A DNA stretch of 64,000 nt from contig CP136069.1 in the NCBI GenBank assembly GCA_032622095.1, positions 201,548,690 through 201,612,689 of the forward strand, read 5' to 3'. The notes under the pieces were generated by a model. It saw only the letters and a program-made list of their open reading frames with translations. It made no database searches and was not told where the DNA came from. Positions within the stretch are counted from its first letter, which is position 1, and each line of letters begins with the position of its first letter. The position numbers and the translations under genes were made by a program. Source of the DNA: Siphonodentalium dalli (taxonomy: Eukaryota; Mollusca; Scaphopoda; Gadilida; Siphonodentaliidae). This document shows, one piece after another, positions 37,430 through 50,800 of the stretch.

Positions 37430-37745
37430 TAATTCAACTCATAGTTGCCCTAAATACCAAATTGACATATATTTCGGAGCACGGATAACCAAGCCTAAAC
37501 TACAATTGAGGTCTGAGCTGTCAATCGCATATTCAACAATAAATATTTAGTTCCATTTTGTTCTAAGGGCAAAATTTCCTATCATGGATGTGTCTAGAGG
37601 GTCCTGTTACAAAGCCAAGTCATGTGATGGATGGGATGTGGGGTGTGCTAATGTAATTGGGCGTTTCACCTGCTTCAAGTGTAGTTGTTGCACATTTATT
37701 ATAAACGGTCAGTCTCTAGCGAATTCACTCTTTCAGCAATATTAA

Positions 37746-38375
37746 CCCTTTGAACGATGGCTCCACACAATGAGCGACTCGGACACCCTGACCCTGGGCT
37801 CCCGGTGGTACTTGTACAGTGTTTAGGCACATGATGAACGCTGGCTCAAAACAACGACGACACACTGACCCTGAGCTCCCAGTGGTACTTAGACTGCGTT
37901 TAGGCGCATGGTGAACGCTGGCTCAAAACAACGACGACACACTGACCCTGAGCTCCCAGTGGTATACTTAGACTGCGTTTAGGCGCATGGTGAACGCTGG
38001 CTCAAAACAACGACGACAAACTGACCCTGGGCTCCCAGTGGTACTTAGACAGTGTTCAGGCGCATGGTGAAAGCTGGCTCAAAACAACGACGACACACTG
38101 ACCCTGGGCTCCCAGTGGTACTTATACAGTGTTTAGGCGCATGGTGAACGCTGGCTCAAAACAACGACGACAAACTGACCCTGGGCTCCCAGTGGTACTT
38201 AGACTGCGTTTAGGCCCATGGTGAACGCTGGCTCAAAACAACGACGACAAACTGACCCTGGGCTCCCAGTGGTACTTAGACTGCGTTTAGGCGCATGGTG
38301 AACGCTGGCTCAAAACAACGACGACACACTGACCCCGGGCTCCCAGTGGTACTTATACAGTGTTTAGGCGCAAGG
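37746..38375 (+). repeat. 77-bp satellite, 8 copies
   Basis: The unit runs CTGACCCTGGGCTCCCAGTG ... GGTGAACGCTGGCTCAAAAC with an exact 77-bp period (37788, 37865, ...). It is GC-rich and well homogenised. Confidence 0.96.
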
Positions 38376-38380
38376 TGTTG

Positions 38381-39641
38381 GTTATGTTCACGTGGTGCCC
38401 CACAACTTTTATACCGTTGGAAAGGTTATTGAATTCTGAATTCAACACAAACAGTCCATTTCGATATCTTAAATCCAGAAAAAGTTATCAAAAATTGAAA
38501 ACTTGACTGAATTTATTATACAAACTGGAAATAAATGGAAATGGAAATAAATGTCGCAATCTTAACATAAATGCATACTACGTTGCATGGGTTTTAGCCA
38601 AAAACAAATATGGGTGTTCACTAAATACCCCACCAATAACTAAATTGTGCGGCACTGCGCGGACTTTTGGCTTATACCAACTTAAAGACAAGCTTCTGGG
38701 CTTCATTCCCGTGTAAATATGTATAGCGTGTACCTTTGCGCAAAAAAAGGTTTTTATTTGATGTCAGAAGTTTGTATATTCTTGAACAAAACTCGTATGA
38801 CACGATTGTGTTTACATCCGACAATCGCTGGCATGAATTATGTAAAGTAGCGGGAATTTCTTCACACATTGGGAGTTATAAATACCCCACTAATAGTTAC
38901 TAAAGTTTTTACCCATCAAGATGGAGTTTAGGTCACTTATGAGCCATATAAGGCGAGCTGACCTAACGCGAAACGAGAGGTCGGGAGAAGCAAGCTGGCG
39001 GGTATGTTATATTATATTACATTTTATTTTATAGGCTAATGTTATCGGAGTGTTACCACAATCATTCAATAATATGTGAGAAGCTTGAAACGAAGTGCAA
39101 CACACACGCATCATTTAAAATAATGGTAACGGACGGAGAAACAAGGAACACAATACTCGACTCAACGATGTGGCCTATTGACACGTTGGCGCGGAGATGT
39201 TTCAATCCTACACCTCGTCAGCGACACATGATAAATGAAATTGATATAGTTACTATAGTCAATGTCATTCCGTAAAACATTTTATGTACTAGTCGTCATA
39301 TCATGCACCTACGGACTTTTTAGTCTGAACTAAATAATAATACATATATAATAAATCATTCTAACCTAATATATAACTGCTCAGGTTCCATTATTGTCGT
39401 GTTGATTTTTCAAAGACTTAAACTAAATTATAGATAGTGCAGATAGATGCACGGAGTCCCAGTATCTAAATGGAGTTACATTTAGAGGATTTTCTGTCAG
39501 GAAAGTATAGGAAGTTAAGGATTGTTTTAAGACATACTGTTAGAAATTCCATTTTGCATCAATCTTTTGGAAATATGGGGTGACCCGTGCATAAAGCGAT
39601 GGAGAACGATAATGTTATTCATACTACGCCTGCAATGCAGA
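38381..39641. other. Intron 1 segment, no firm gene
   Basis: A phrase AAATACCCCACYAATA occurs in direct orientation near 38621 and 38882. Two short plus frames (38921-39022, opening MEFRSLMSHIRRADLTRNER, and 39039-39275) are separated by a 33-base stretch that begins GTATGT and ends TTTTATAG, but the phases do not join cleanly. They are not called as genes. Confidence 0.4.
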
Positions 39642-39798
39642 CAGGGGCGTGGCTAGAGGGTCCCCGTTGTAAGTTGTTATCACCCCCTTGAACCAGACCA
39701 AACTCACAGGTGCACATTATTACATGTGTCCCCCACCCTTGGATATTGAACCTGTCCTGTTGGTATCTCCATTATCAAGCTTTCGAGCAATTGGGAAT

Positions 39799-40262
39799 TT
39801 CCAACCTAGAACACCCTACAGTTGGACAATTTACAACTTAACGCACCCTACAGTCGGACAATTTACAACATAACACACCCTACAGTCGGACAATTTACAA
39901 CATACCACACCCTACAGTCGGACAATGTACAACATAACACGTCCTACAGTCGGACAATTTACAACATAACACACCATACAGTTGGACAATTTACAACATA
40001 ACACACCCTACAGTCGGACAATTTACAACCTAACACACCCTACAGTAGGACAATTTCCAACCTAACACACCCTACAGTCGGACAATTTACAACACAACAC
40101 ACCCTACACTCGGACAATTTACAACATAACACACCCTACAGTCGGACAATATACAACCTAACACACCCTACAGTCGGACAATACAACCTAACACACCCTA
40201 CAGTCGGACAATACAACCTAACACACCCTACAGTCGGACAATTTCCAACATAACACACCCTA
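39799..40262 (+). repeat. 32-bp satellite, left block, ~15 copies
   Basis: The unit is ACACACCCTACAGTCGGACA followed by ATTTACAACATA, period 32, with some 28-29-bp units lacking TTTAC. The array is interrupted inside a unit at 40262. Confidence 0.96.
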
Positions 40263-40314
40263 CACTGTTAAAAATTTTCCGTTTTCAGACGGTACAAAGA
40301 TCCGGAAAATTGCT

Positions 40315-40500
40315 GCCGGCACTATGTTCTGTAAGGTTACGGAACATTGTATAATTTCATTATGGCAATATGTTCTGTACGGTGACGGAACATTGTATCA
40401 TTTCATTACTGGCATATGTTCTGTAGGGTGATGGAACATTGTATCATTTTATTACGGCAATATGTGCTGTATGGTTATGGAACAATGTTCCGTAATCATA
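40315..40500 (+). repeat. ~56-bp subterminal repeats
   Basis: Three to four copies of TATGTTCTGTAAGGTTACGG followed by AACATTGTATNATTTCATTA. The phrase TTCCGT/ACGGAA recurs throughout both ends of the element, a layout typical of transposase binding arrays. Confidence 0.8.
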
Positions 40501-41641
40501 TGGGTCATAGGGCCGCGACAAAACGGTCCAGTGTGCCGTGTCTTGACGCAGTTATGTGCCGGCAGCAATTTACCGGATCTTTGTTCCGTTGTATATTTGC
40601 GGAACTTTGTTCCGTTTGAGAATGTCAATTTTTGAACAGTGCATTAGTTGAATTTACTGTCTAAAATGTATTTTTCCTACAAACTAGGCAATTATATGAC
40701 TTATTATCTTTAAACTGGGTCCTATGTCCAATGCCCTTTTAAAAAGTGGATTCCAGATCCAAGGGAGGGGTGGCGGTTCACACCACCTGAAGGTTATAAC
40801 CCACTTCAGATGGAATACCGCTAAACATTTATAAATAAATACAAGACATTTCATCATTTTTTTAAATTACTTCGGAAAATTGTCTTTCATAAATTTACAA
40901 GTCAATGTCTGCAAATTAATTTTTCTGACAAATTCCACACTATACTATTTACTAACAAGAATTTATAGCATCAGAGACCCCATATGTGGTACACGTGCGC
41001 TCTTTGATGCTATACATAAAATATGATAAATAGTTGGGCTTTTTGAAGTTACAAAATCCATTGCATAATGTTACATTATACTGGTAACCATACTTGTCTA
41101 ATGCAACAATATTTTGATAGGGAAGGCTAAATGCTCCAAGAATAAAGTATAAACAATAATTTTATATTAATGTATAATAAAATTGCACAACATGCATGTA
41201 TATCAATGCATATAACCAGGGAGTGATGCATGACAAACAGTTCCATATGCTGAAGTGTCAAATTACTCTTAAATACCATACCGGTACATACAGTACAGAC
41301 AGTTGGTCCACAGGAGAATGTTCACTGGAAGCACTTCAAAATAATTTGAGCAATTTGTCACATATATATCCATACCATCATTACGTTGAATAGTTCAGCA
41401 CTGTGCACACACAATATTTAGCTGAGGTGGAAGTGGTACCAACTGGTATGTCCACTGTTCCCAAATGGTCCTATGGTTAAGACATTCAAGGATGGTACAC
41501 AAATACGGATCGTCATCACGTCAATTCACAATCGCGCACAAAGAAGGTGATATTCCACACAAGTCACATATTCACATACAGTACCAGCACAGAAATACGA
41601 TTTGTCATCCACCTTGAAAGAAAGTTATCTCACAGAATCAC

Positions 41642-41774
41642 CTTGGCATGTTGGAGTTTAAGTATGCCAGTATACCGGTACATGTTCAGTAGCCCTTGAC
41701 ACTGCTTTACTGTAACCTTGTCTCCGGTTGTTAATGGTATGGTACATCCCTTCAAATCAGATTCAACAGCCATC
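41642..41774 (-). CDS. Candidate exon inside the 7.6-kb element
   Basis: 133 nt are open between a good acceptor (TATTTTCAG) and an AAG/GTGATT donor. It encodes 44 residues including MAVESDLKGCTIPLTTGD and KQCQGLLNMYRYTGILKL. I do not recognise it. It could be a fragment of the element's own split gene or a captured exon. No partner exon was found with confidence. Confidence 0.35.
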
Positions 41775-41944
41775 CTGAAAATAGTCATATCACAAATATA
41801 CATACATGTATACCAAGTCACTATGTTATATGCATCAATATTATCAGGATTTTAACTTCTTGCACTCGCCTCACTTTTCACCATATCATCTGAAAATAAC
41901 TTTCTAATCTGCTCGTACACCATACATGTCATGTGTATCTATCT

Positions 41945-43960
41945 TTCAAGTTGATAATAAACACTCTTTATTACCAATTATTAGTGTCCCTTTAAGTCAT
42001 GTGATGTCAACAGCAGCTATCACGTGACATTTCCCACATCATTTTACTTTTGTGCACCAATTTTTTCACATATCTTCTGGGTTGATAATCATAATGAACG
42101 CTCTTTATTTATCATATGAATTATTAGTAGTCCCCTTTAAGTCACATTAGGTCAAAGGCGCCTATCCCATGAGATTCCCCTCGGCAGGTAACCCATCTGT
42201 ACCAATTCTCCTACATATCTTCTAAGATGATAAGGGACGCTCTTTATTGACCATTGCCCCTTTAAGACATCTGAGGTCAACGGCACCTATCACATGACAC
42301 TCCATGGGTCAATGTAATGTATCTCAGAGTTACAATTTTCACCGCCAGATTGCAACCATTTTGGTATATAATTAATTATCTAATTAAATTATTTGTTAGT
42401 GCCCTATTAAGACATCTGAGGTTAACGGATCCCGGGTACCTATCTAATAAGATTCCCCAGGATGAATGACCCATATGTATATATAGATAATAGTAAACAG
42501 TAGTAACATCCATCCCCCCCCCCCCGGAATGATTTACAGTCCCGGGCCTATTGGTGGCCCTCGACTGTGTCTCGGACCGTCAATATGTCCTCGGGCTGTT
42601 AGTAAAGCCGGGCCGATTATTTATAAACCATGACACCCTCCAAAATCATGTCATTTAATATGGTATATTAATCAATTATATTACAAGTATAGTGGTATAT
42701 AACTAAGTCTACCCAGACTTCTGGAGCAGATAATATGAACAAGTTCATCATACTCACCGAGTCACCGACTGTATATATGTTCCTCTTCACAATTCACATA
42801 TTCCAGGGTGTTTTGCAACTTCTGCTGGTGGTGGCATGCCATTATCAGTATGGTGTCCAGTGCTGGAGCTATTTGACTGATTGCACCGTATTTATGTCCA
42901 TGTTCAATTTATTTTCATCAGCTGTTTCAGGAATCGAACTGTGGAATATACATTGAATAAAGTCTTTAGTATTCGGAATGTTTTTCATTTGTCCTAACCC
43001 TTTCATGAGTGGAACTTCCTGACGTTTTGTGAAAACCCTGTGCCGATGCATTCTCTTATATATATGCGAGCGCTCAGAGGGCGCCTATAGCATATATAAG
43101 AAAATGCATTGGCCTAACAATATTTACCTTGATCTTGTAAGCCAGTGTATTCTCTCATATATGCGAGGCTCCCTGTGGGTGACTCACACATATTAGATAA
43201 TGCACTGACACACCGGTAAATAAACGCTCTTCATTGATCGTCTACTAGTAATTTATGTTAATATAATTTAGTAGTCCCCGTTTAAGGTCAAAGGTGCCTA
43301 TGTCATGTTATTTGCCTGGTCAGGTGATCTCTGTATCAATTTTCTTACATATCGTCTAAGCTGATACTGAACGCTCTTTATTGCTTGTACATGATAAATA
43401 TAATTGTTAAATCCCCCTTTAGTGTCAACGGCACACCCCCAGTCAATTTACCACAAATGATCACGTGTATTTGTATATTCGGATATTGTTCCTAAACTCA
43501 AGGATATAATTATGGACATTTTAAATTGTAGGTCATTCTCCAGATATGGTTACATCTATTTTTTTAAGTTGATAATAAACGCTCTTTATTGCCAATTAGT
43601 AGTGCCTCTTTAAGTCATTTGCACATATTTTTAAGCCCATGACACCCTTGTGTCAAATTGCCTTGATGTTCAAATTTGCCGACATATCTTCTGAGCTGAT
43701 AATAAACACTCTTCGTTGATCACCTAATTTATGTTAATATAATTTAGTACTCCCCGTTTAAGTCATCTGATGTCAACGGTGCCTATGTCATTATATTTGC
43801 CTGGTCAGGTGACCTATGTGTACCAATTTCCCTACATATCGTCTAAGCTGATAAGGAACACTCTTTATTGCTCGCATATGATAAATATAATTGTTAAGTC
43901 CCCCTTTAGGATCAACGGCACACCCCCGGTCAATTTACCACTGAATATCAATTTCCAGCG
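41945..43960 (+). repeat. ~140-bp degenerate tandem with AACGCTCTTTATT
   Basis: A phrase GCTGATAATAAACGCTCTTT ATTG followed by TTAGTAGTCCCCTTTAAGTC and GGTCAACGGCACCTATCA recurs near 41951, 42098, 42229, 43211, 43363, 43571, 43697 and 43850. A second duplicated block inside it (42720-42975 and 44165-44425, sharing CATCAGCTGTTTCAGGAATC) shows an additional unit of about 1.4 kb. Confidence 0.75.
43042..43208. mobile_element. Foldback element, second copy
   Basis: Two hairpin arms, 43042-43113 (GCCGATGCATTCTCTTATAT ... AATGCATTGGC) and 43141-43208 (GCCAGTGTATTCTCTCATAT ... ATGCACTGAC), in the same paired layout as 19595-19825 but more diverged. It is nested in the 7.6-kb element. Confidence 0.8.
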
Positions 43961-44904
43961 ACCATTTCATTCACACGCACAATATTGACTGTCTCATGAG
44001 TCGTGCCACTAATCATAGTCTAATATGCCCTCAGGCTTTTAATTATTCCTGTTGGCAATTACTAAAACAGGACACACTCAAATTTCAAAACTCATATTGT
44101 TGTTATATATTACATGTATATTGGTATATAAATATTTGGATAGACTTTAAGTCTATCCAGACTGGTTGATGACATGCATAAGTTCATCTGTATCATATAT
44201 ACTCACCGACTAAGGCTGTACCTGTTCCTATTCACACATTCAAGGATGTCGGGCAACTTCCACTGGTGGTCATTATCTGTCTTTTACTTCAGATGGCCTC
44301 ACACTTCATCCTTCAGCCTTTATATTGTGTTTGTACTGTACTGCTTGCATGTGTGCTATGTCCAATATATCCCCATCAGCTGTTTCAGGAATCGGACTGT
44401 GGAATACAAATTGATTAAAAACTTTAATATTAATAGGAATACATGTACATGTATATGTTTTTCAATCGTCTTTATTGCTAATGAATCGTAATGATTGCAT
44501 GACGTGGATGTAAGTGTAACGCCTTACCCAACCGTCTCAAAACGCCACCACTACTCTTCAGAGGCCACATCATCAGTTCATCACGGCGACTTGGGTTCGG
44601 GACCCACCATTAGAGCCACTTCACATTGACAACATCTAACTAGTATTTACATATAAACATCAATTTATATATACAAGGAATGAGTCACATGTACACAAAC
44701 ATTACCCGTGCACATCATGTGACGTCAGCCACCCAAACACGGGACCAAAGCCCCTCTAACTGAAACTACATAACACGACATTTAACTCGTCGTCACATCA
44801 CATTGTCACCAAGGAGACAACTAACAGACGGAACTGATGTCAAGACATGCGCATGGTTTACAACTAGATCTAATGTAGCGCGAACGCGTAATCACTCAAA
44901 ATAA

Positions 44905-45125
44905 ATCAGAATTAATTGTCTTTAAGTATTGGTTGAAAGATAATTATAGAACAGTTTACAATCACCCCACTTCCCAAATCCATGATTGCTGCGAAAAACT
45001 GATCGGTCTATTTTACTCTTTAGCCCTGCCCGACTGGGCTATTATAATTTATAATATGATATTGATCGATCGCTGGTTCACCCATGCAGTCCCAGAACTG
45101 TACATGTAGCTGATTTTTTTTGTTT
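44905..45125 (+). repeat. Dispersed copy of the 370-bp family
   Basis: It carries AAGTATTGGTTGAAAGATAA, ACAGTTTACAATCACCCCAC and ACTGATCGGTCTATTTTA, as in the block at 11440-12960. Confidence 0.7.
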
Positions 45126-45144
45126 TACATAGGGGCCCGTACTA

Positions 45145-45205
45145 GATCATGCCATGAATCTCTACTCGGGCTGACGCCCGGAGTAGAGAGTCGTGGCATG
45201 ATATA
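45145..45205. repeat. Hairpin, ~28-bp stem
   Basis: ATCATGCCATGAATCTCTAC then TCGGGC pairs with GCCCGGAGTAGAGAG then TCGTGGCATGAT across a four-base loop. The left half recurs loosely at 7028-7050. Confidence 0.8.
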
Positions 45206-47780
45206 CATGTAGTGCCCATACTAGTAATCACATGATATGCATGGCCATCAATGGGATCATATTATTTTCAAAATGTACGAGTCTGGGCTAACAACTAATT
45301 TGTGAATATGCCAGTTGCAATTGCAATATATTATATAGCTGATATACAAATTAATAATAGCACATGTATAAATGAACGTTCAGAAGACCACGATCCAATC
45401 GTAAATGGAGGAATCGTGCCTGACAAAATCGTGGATAGTTTGTTCACACGATTGCGATATTGTCGTACTAGTACATGATGATATCGTAGGTTGTTCGAAA
45501 AGCATATGATTGACTACCCTGTGATCTTTCCAGACACGATTTGTACGTACACACGACTGCGATTACGTCGCAAGTTGAGATATACAAGGATACGCCATGA
45601 TTTTGAATCTGAAATCAAACAGTGCTTGATATTATTTTATGACTTGCGAGTTTGACATCATCATGCAAAGTCTAACTACCGGTTACTTCCTACGGCGGAA
45701 ACCCTTTCATTTACGATTGAATTGTGTCATCTGATTCTGAACGTTCACCAAACAGCTAAAGTAAATTATAATGTATATATATCGTATGTAAGAAACGCAG
45801 AACAATACTTCCATTCATACAAGTGATGTTTGGTGACCTGTAACATGTTAACACTGGTGACACAGAAAGTTATGATAAACAATGACTGAGTGAATCAGAT
45901 GGAGAAATTGAACAACTGGCTGACTGGTGAAACTGAAAGTTGAAAAATCCAACTTCAGGGGGAAAATCAGACAAATTCACATCTGGAATGACTTTGTGAC
46001 ACTTCACCTGTTTTATTCCTTTTAGTATGTTACATCCAATAGCTGTTTAGTCGTACTGTGTGTTGTATCGTTTTGTTTAGCGTGACATTTGCTTGCTCAA
46101 AGCGCTTTTAAAATAATTTCACAGACAAAAATATCTGAAATGCGCGAATAAACGCATATAGTTATTTCCCATTTCGAACTTCCTTCTGGTTGAATTGCGA
46201 ACCGAAACAGTAACTGGCGTGAGCCTATTGAGGTCACGGTCAACATATGTTTAACCCATACCTACATCGATTGCTATATAAACATGTACACATATACCAG
46301 TTAATAACTGCACATATGTGGGAGTTGATTTAGTCATTACTGACCGATGTCACTCATAAAGTAGATAAAACATCGTAACACACTCCTTTGGACATGCCAC
46401 TAAAATAACTCCAATAGCCTACACATATTCCAACTGAGATACCGTATAGGGTCGTTAAATTGTTTTATATTGCGATTTTGTTGTGTTTGTTGGTTTGATG
46501 TTTCAATAGAACAACTATAAAGGCAAATCATGAATCACTATTAGATTATTACTAGGTCCTAAACATCCACGGTCAATTTTACACCAAATTAGTCAACATT
46601 TCCCAAGCCAAGTTTCCTCTTATACCAGGCAAAATAAAATCGAACAATAGATGCAATTGCCACCAATTCGTACTACACATGTATCGCAGAAATCCATAGA
46701 ATCATCCAGAAGTAATTCGTCGATTCGTCGAAAAACATTGACAGTGCTCAGCTCAAAATGCATATAGAACGCTCTTTATTATACCGCTTTTGGGCGACGG
46801 GAGCATAGTCGCTCTTTATAAGCAGTTTGCAATATATCCCAATACAAAGGAAACCATATATTTAAAACCTATAGGCCTAACTTGTAAATAATACAACAAT
46901 TTATATAATTACAGCTTTGTCATTAATGTGATGCAAACGGAATTCAGAAATCAAACAAAGTGACACGTATAAGGCCTATACGTGACAAACGAGCAATCTC
47001 CAATAGCCATGTGCAGGCCTATATTAGAAACAGAAATCTTTCAATTTACTTTTATGACCATTTACGGCTGTCAGCTCAACTATACACAGCATTGAAAAGA
47101 TTCTTAATCACCCATCTATGGCATTCACGCTAAATCAACACGAACACGTAACTATACCAGTATATAACAGTTAGTGGTAACTCGGATTATAGCGGTTTTA
47201 CGACGGGTGCTCTTGTCTAGTTTTGGACTCCCCATAGATGTTTAGTATGTGCTTATGTACACTGCATATGTGATTTCACAATTAGCCGAAACCCAGCTTG
47301 TACACCAAGTTAGCTTGCATTCCTGTGGTGTGGAACTCCGGCGGGGTGCATGTCGATACCCGGGAGGCGATCATTTATGCGGTCCTCTACTGCAATGCCG
47401 TATATATGGCTTAGCAATCATCATTTACCAGTCAGCAAAGTGACAATGTTACGACTAGTGATGTTATAAATGGATCAGAATGGATTGAGATAACGCCATT
47501 ATATAAGTAGGTCATAATACAGCATTCCGCAACAGAGATATTAAATTAGTTTATCAATGGCGCCGGTTGTTTAATCTATCAATACAATTAGACTGCACGC
47601 ACGAGGCGTCCGGGTGTAATATATAAATGACAAGACTGAGACGCGGAGAATGATTCACAATATATAGATTAACTTACCTGATTATAGTCAAACACTCTGG
47701 ACAAAATATATTTCGTGCCGACACTCTCCTGCAGGTTTTCTTGAAATATTCAAAACAAAGAGGTTGTAACCACGTGACTC
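45206..47780. other. Interior of the 7.6-kb element, no recognised gene
   Basis: AT-rich, with two more GCTCTTTATTAT or CGCTCTTTATAA motifs (about 46770 and 46810). No frame longer than about 64 codons and no recognised protein. Confidence 0.4.
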
Positions 47781-47891
47781 CGTACCCAGCGTTCAAATTA
47801 CGGATCTATGTTCCATCAGGGTGATTACGGCACAATGAAAAATTTGAAAACGGATCATAGAGTAGTGTCAGAACGGACATTTTTAACAGTG

Positions 47892-50800
47892 TACGGTCGG
47901 ACAATTTACAACCTAACACACCCAACAGTCGGACATTTTACAACATAACACACCCTACAGTCGGACAATTTACAACATAACACACCATACAGTTGGACAA
48001 TTTACAACATAACACACACTACAGTCGGACAATTTACATCCTAACACACCCTACAGTCGGACAATTTCCAACCTAACACACCCTACAGTCGGACAATTTA
48101 CAACAAACACACCCTACAGTCGGACAATCTACAACATAACACACCATACAGTTGGACAATTTACAACATAACACACCATACAGTCGGACAATACAACCTA
48201 AAACACCCTACTGTCGGACAATTTCCAACATAACACACCCTACGGTCGGACAATTTACAACCTAACACACCCTACAGTTGGACAATTTACAACCTAACAC
48301 ACCATACAGTCGGACAATTTACAACCTAACACACCCTACAGTCGGACAGGTTTCAACCTAACACACCCTATAGTCGGACAATTTACAACATAACACACCC
48401 TACAGTCGGACAATTTACAACATAACACACCCTACAGTCGGACAATTTACAACATAACACACCATACAGTTGGACAATTTACAACATAACACACCCTACA
48501 GTCGGACAATTTACAACCTAACACACCCTACAGTCGAACAATTTCAAACCTAACACACCCTACAGTCGGACAATTTACAACATAACACACCCTACACTCG
48601 GACAATTTACAACATAACACACCATACAGTCGGACAATATACAACCTAACACACCCTACAGTCGGACAATACAACCTAACACACCCTACCGTCGGACAAT
48701 TTACAACATAACACACCCTACAGTCGGACAATTTACAACATAACAGACCCTACAGTCGGACAATTTAAAACATAACACACCCTACAGTCGGACAATTTCC
48801 AACATAACACACCCTACAGTCGGACAATTTACAACATAACACACCCTACAGTCGGACAATTTACAACATAACACACCCTACAGTCGGACAATTTCCAACC
48901 TAACCCAGCCTACAGTCGGACAATATACAACCTAACACACACTACAGTCGGACAATGTACAACCTAACACCCTCCTACAGTCGGACAATTTCCAACCTAA
49001 CACACCCTACAGTCGGACAATTTACAACCTATCACACCCTACAGTCGGACAATTTCCAACCTAACACACCCTACAGTCGGACAATTTACAACATAACACA
49101 CCATACAGTCAGACAATACAACCTAACACACCCTACAGTCGACAATTTACAACATAACACACCCTACAGTCGGACAATTTCCAACCTAACACACTCTACA
49201 GTCGGACAATTTATAACATAACACACCCTACAGTCGGACAATACAACCTAACACACCATACAGTCGGACAATTTACAACATAACACACCCTACAGTCGGA
49301 CAATTTCCAACCTAACACAGCCTACAGTCGGACAATATACAACCTAACACACACTACAGTCGGACAATGTACAACCTAACACCCTCCTACAGTCGGACAA
49401 TTTCCAACCTAACACACCCTACAGTCGGACAATTTCCAACCTAACACACCCTACAGTCGGACAATTTACAACATAACACACCATACAGTCAGACAATACA
49501 ACCTAACACACCCTACAGTCGACAATTTACAACATAACACACCCTACAGTCGGACAATTTCCAACCTAACACACTCTACAGTCGGACAATTTATAACATA
49601 ACACACCCTACAGTCGGACAATACAACCTAACACACCATACAGTCGGACAATTTCCAACATTACACACCCTACAGTCGGACAATTTACAACATAACACAC
49701 CCTACAGTCGGACAATACAACCTAACACACCCCTGCAGTCGGACAATTTACAACATAACACACCCTACAGTCGGACAATTCCAACCTAACACACCCTACA
49801 GTCGGACAATTTATAACATACAACACCCTACAGTCGGACAATTTACAACATAACACACCATACAGTCGGACAATATACAACATAACACACACTACAGTCG
49901 GACAATTTACAACATAACACACCCTACAGTCGGACAATATACAACATAACACACCCTACAGTCGGACAATTTCCAACCTAACACACCCTACAGTCGGACA
50001 ATATACAACATAACACACCCTACGGTCTGACAATTTACAACATAACACACACAACAGTCGGACAATCTACAACATAACACACCCTACAGTCGGACAATTT
50101 CCAACCTAACACACCCTACAGTCGGACAATTTCCAACCTAACACACCCTACAGTCTGACAATTTACAACATAACACACACAACAGTCGGACAATTTAAAA
50201 CATTACACACCCTACAGTCGGACAATTTCCAACCTAACACACCCTACAGTCAGACAATTTCCAACCTAACACACCCTACAGTCGGACAATTTACAAGATA
50301 ACACACCCTACAGTCGGACAATTTACAACCTAAAACACCCTTCAGTCGGACAATTTCCAACCTAACACACCCTACAGTCGGACAATTTACAACATAACAC
50401 ACCCTACAGTCGGACAATATACAACATAACACACCATACAGTTGGACATTTTACAACCTAACACACCCTACAGTCGGACAATTTACAAGATAACAAACAC
50501 TACAGTCGGACAATTTACAACCTAACACATCCTACAGTCGGGCAATTTACAACCTAACACACCCTATAGTCGGACAATATACAACATAACACACCCTACA
50601 GTCGGACAATATACAACATAACACACCATACAGTTGGTCAATTTACAACATAACACACCCTACAGTCGGACAATTTACAACCTAACACACCCTACAGTCG
50701 GACAATTTACAACCTAACACACCCTACAGTCGGACAATTTACAACATAACACACCCTATAATCGGACAATTTACAACATAACACAGCATACAGTCGGACA

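Larger units (their letters stand above)
40263..47891. mobile_element. 7.6-kb CACTG-ended DNA transposon
   Basis: Left terminus CACTGTTAAAAATTTTCCG; right terminus on the opposite strand CACTGTTAAAAATGTCCG. TA flanks both ends (40261-40262 and 47892-47893). Excision with one TA restores the satellite unit CACACCC-TA-CGGTCGG. Subterminal AACATNGTTCCGT-type repeats are present on both sides. A similar terminus also ends at 40641, so an internal deletion derivative or nested copy is possible. No complete transposase is seen; a candidate exon lies at 41642-41774. The CACTA/Mirage/Chapaev assignment is inference from the CAC ends and 2-bp duplication. Confidence 0.85.

Noticed and set aside
42735-44491. 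Hydrophobic plus-strand frames (42735-42956 and 44174-44491) suggesting membrane proteins
   Set aside because: The two are copies of one duplicated intronic block, and their frames are not conserved between the copies.
44580-44620. GGTTCGGGACCC as a tRNA or SINE B box
   Set aside because: No A box or cloverleaf could be built around it.
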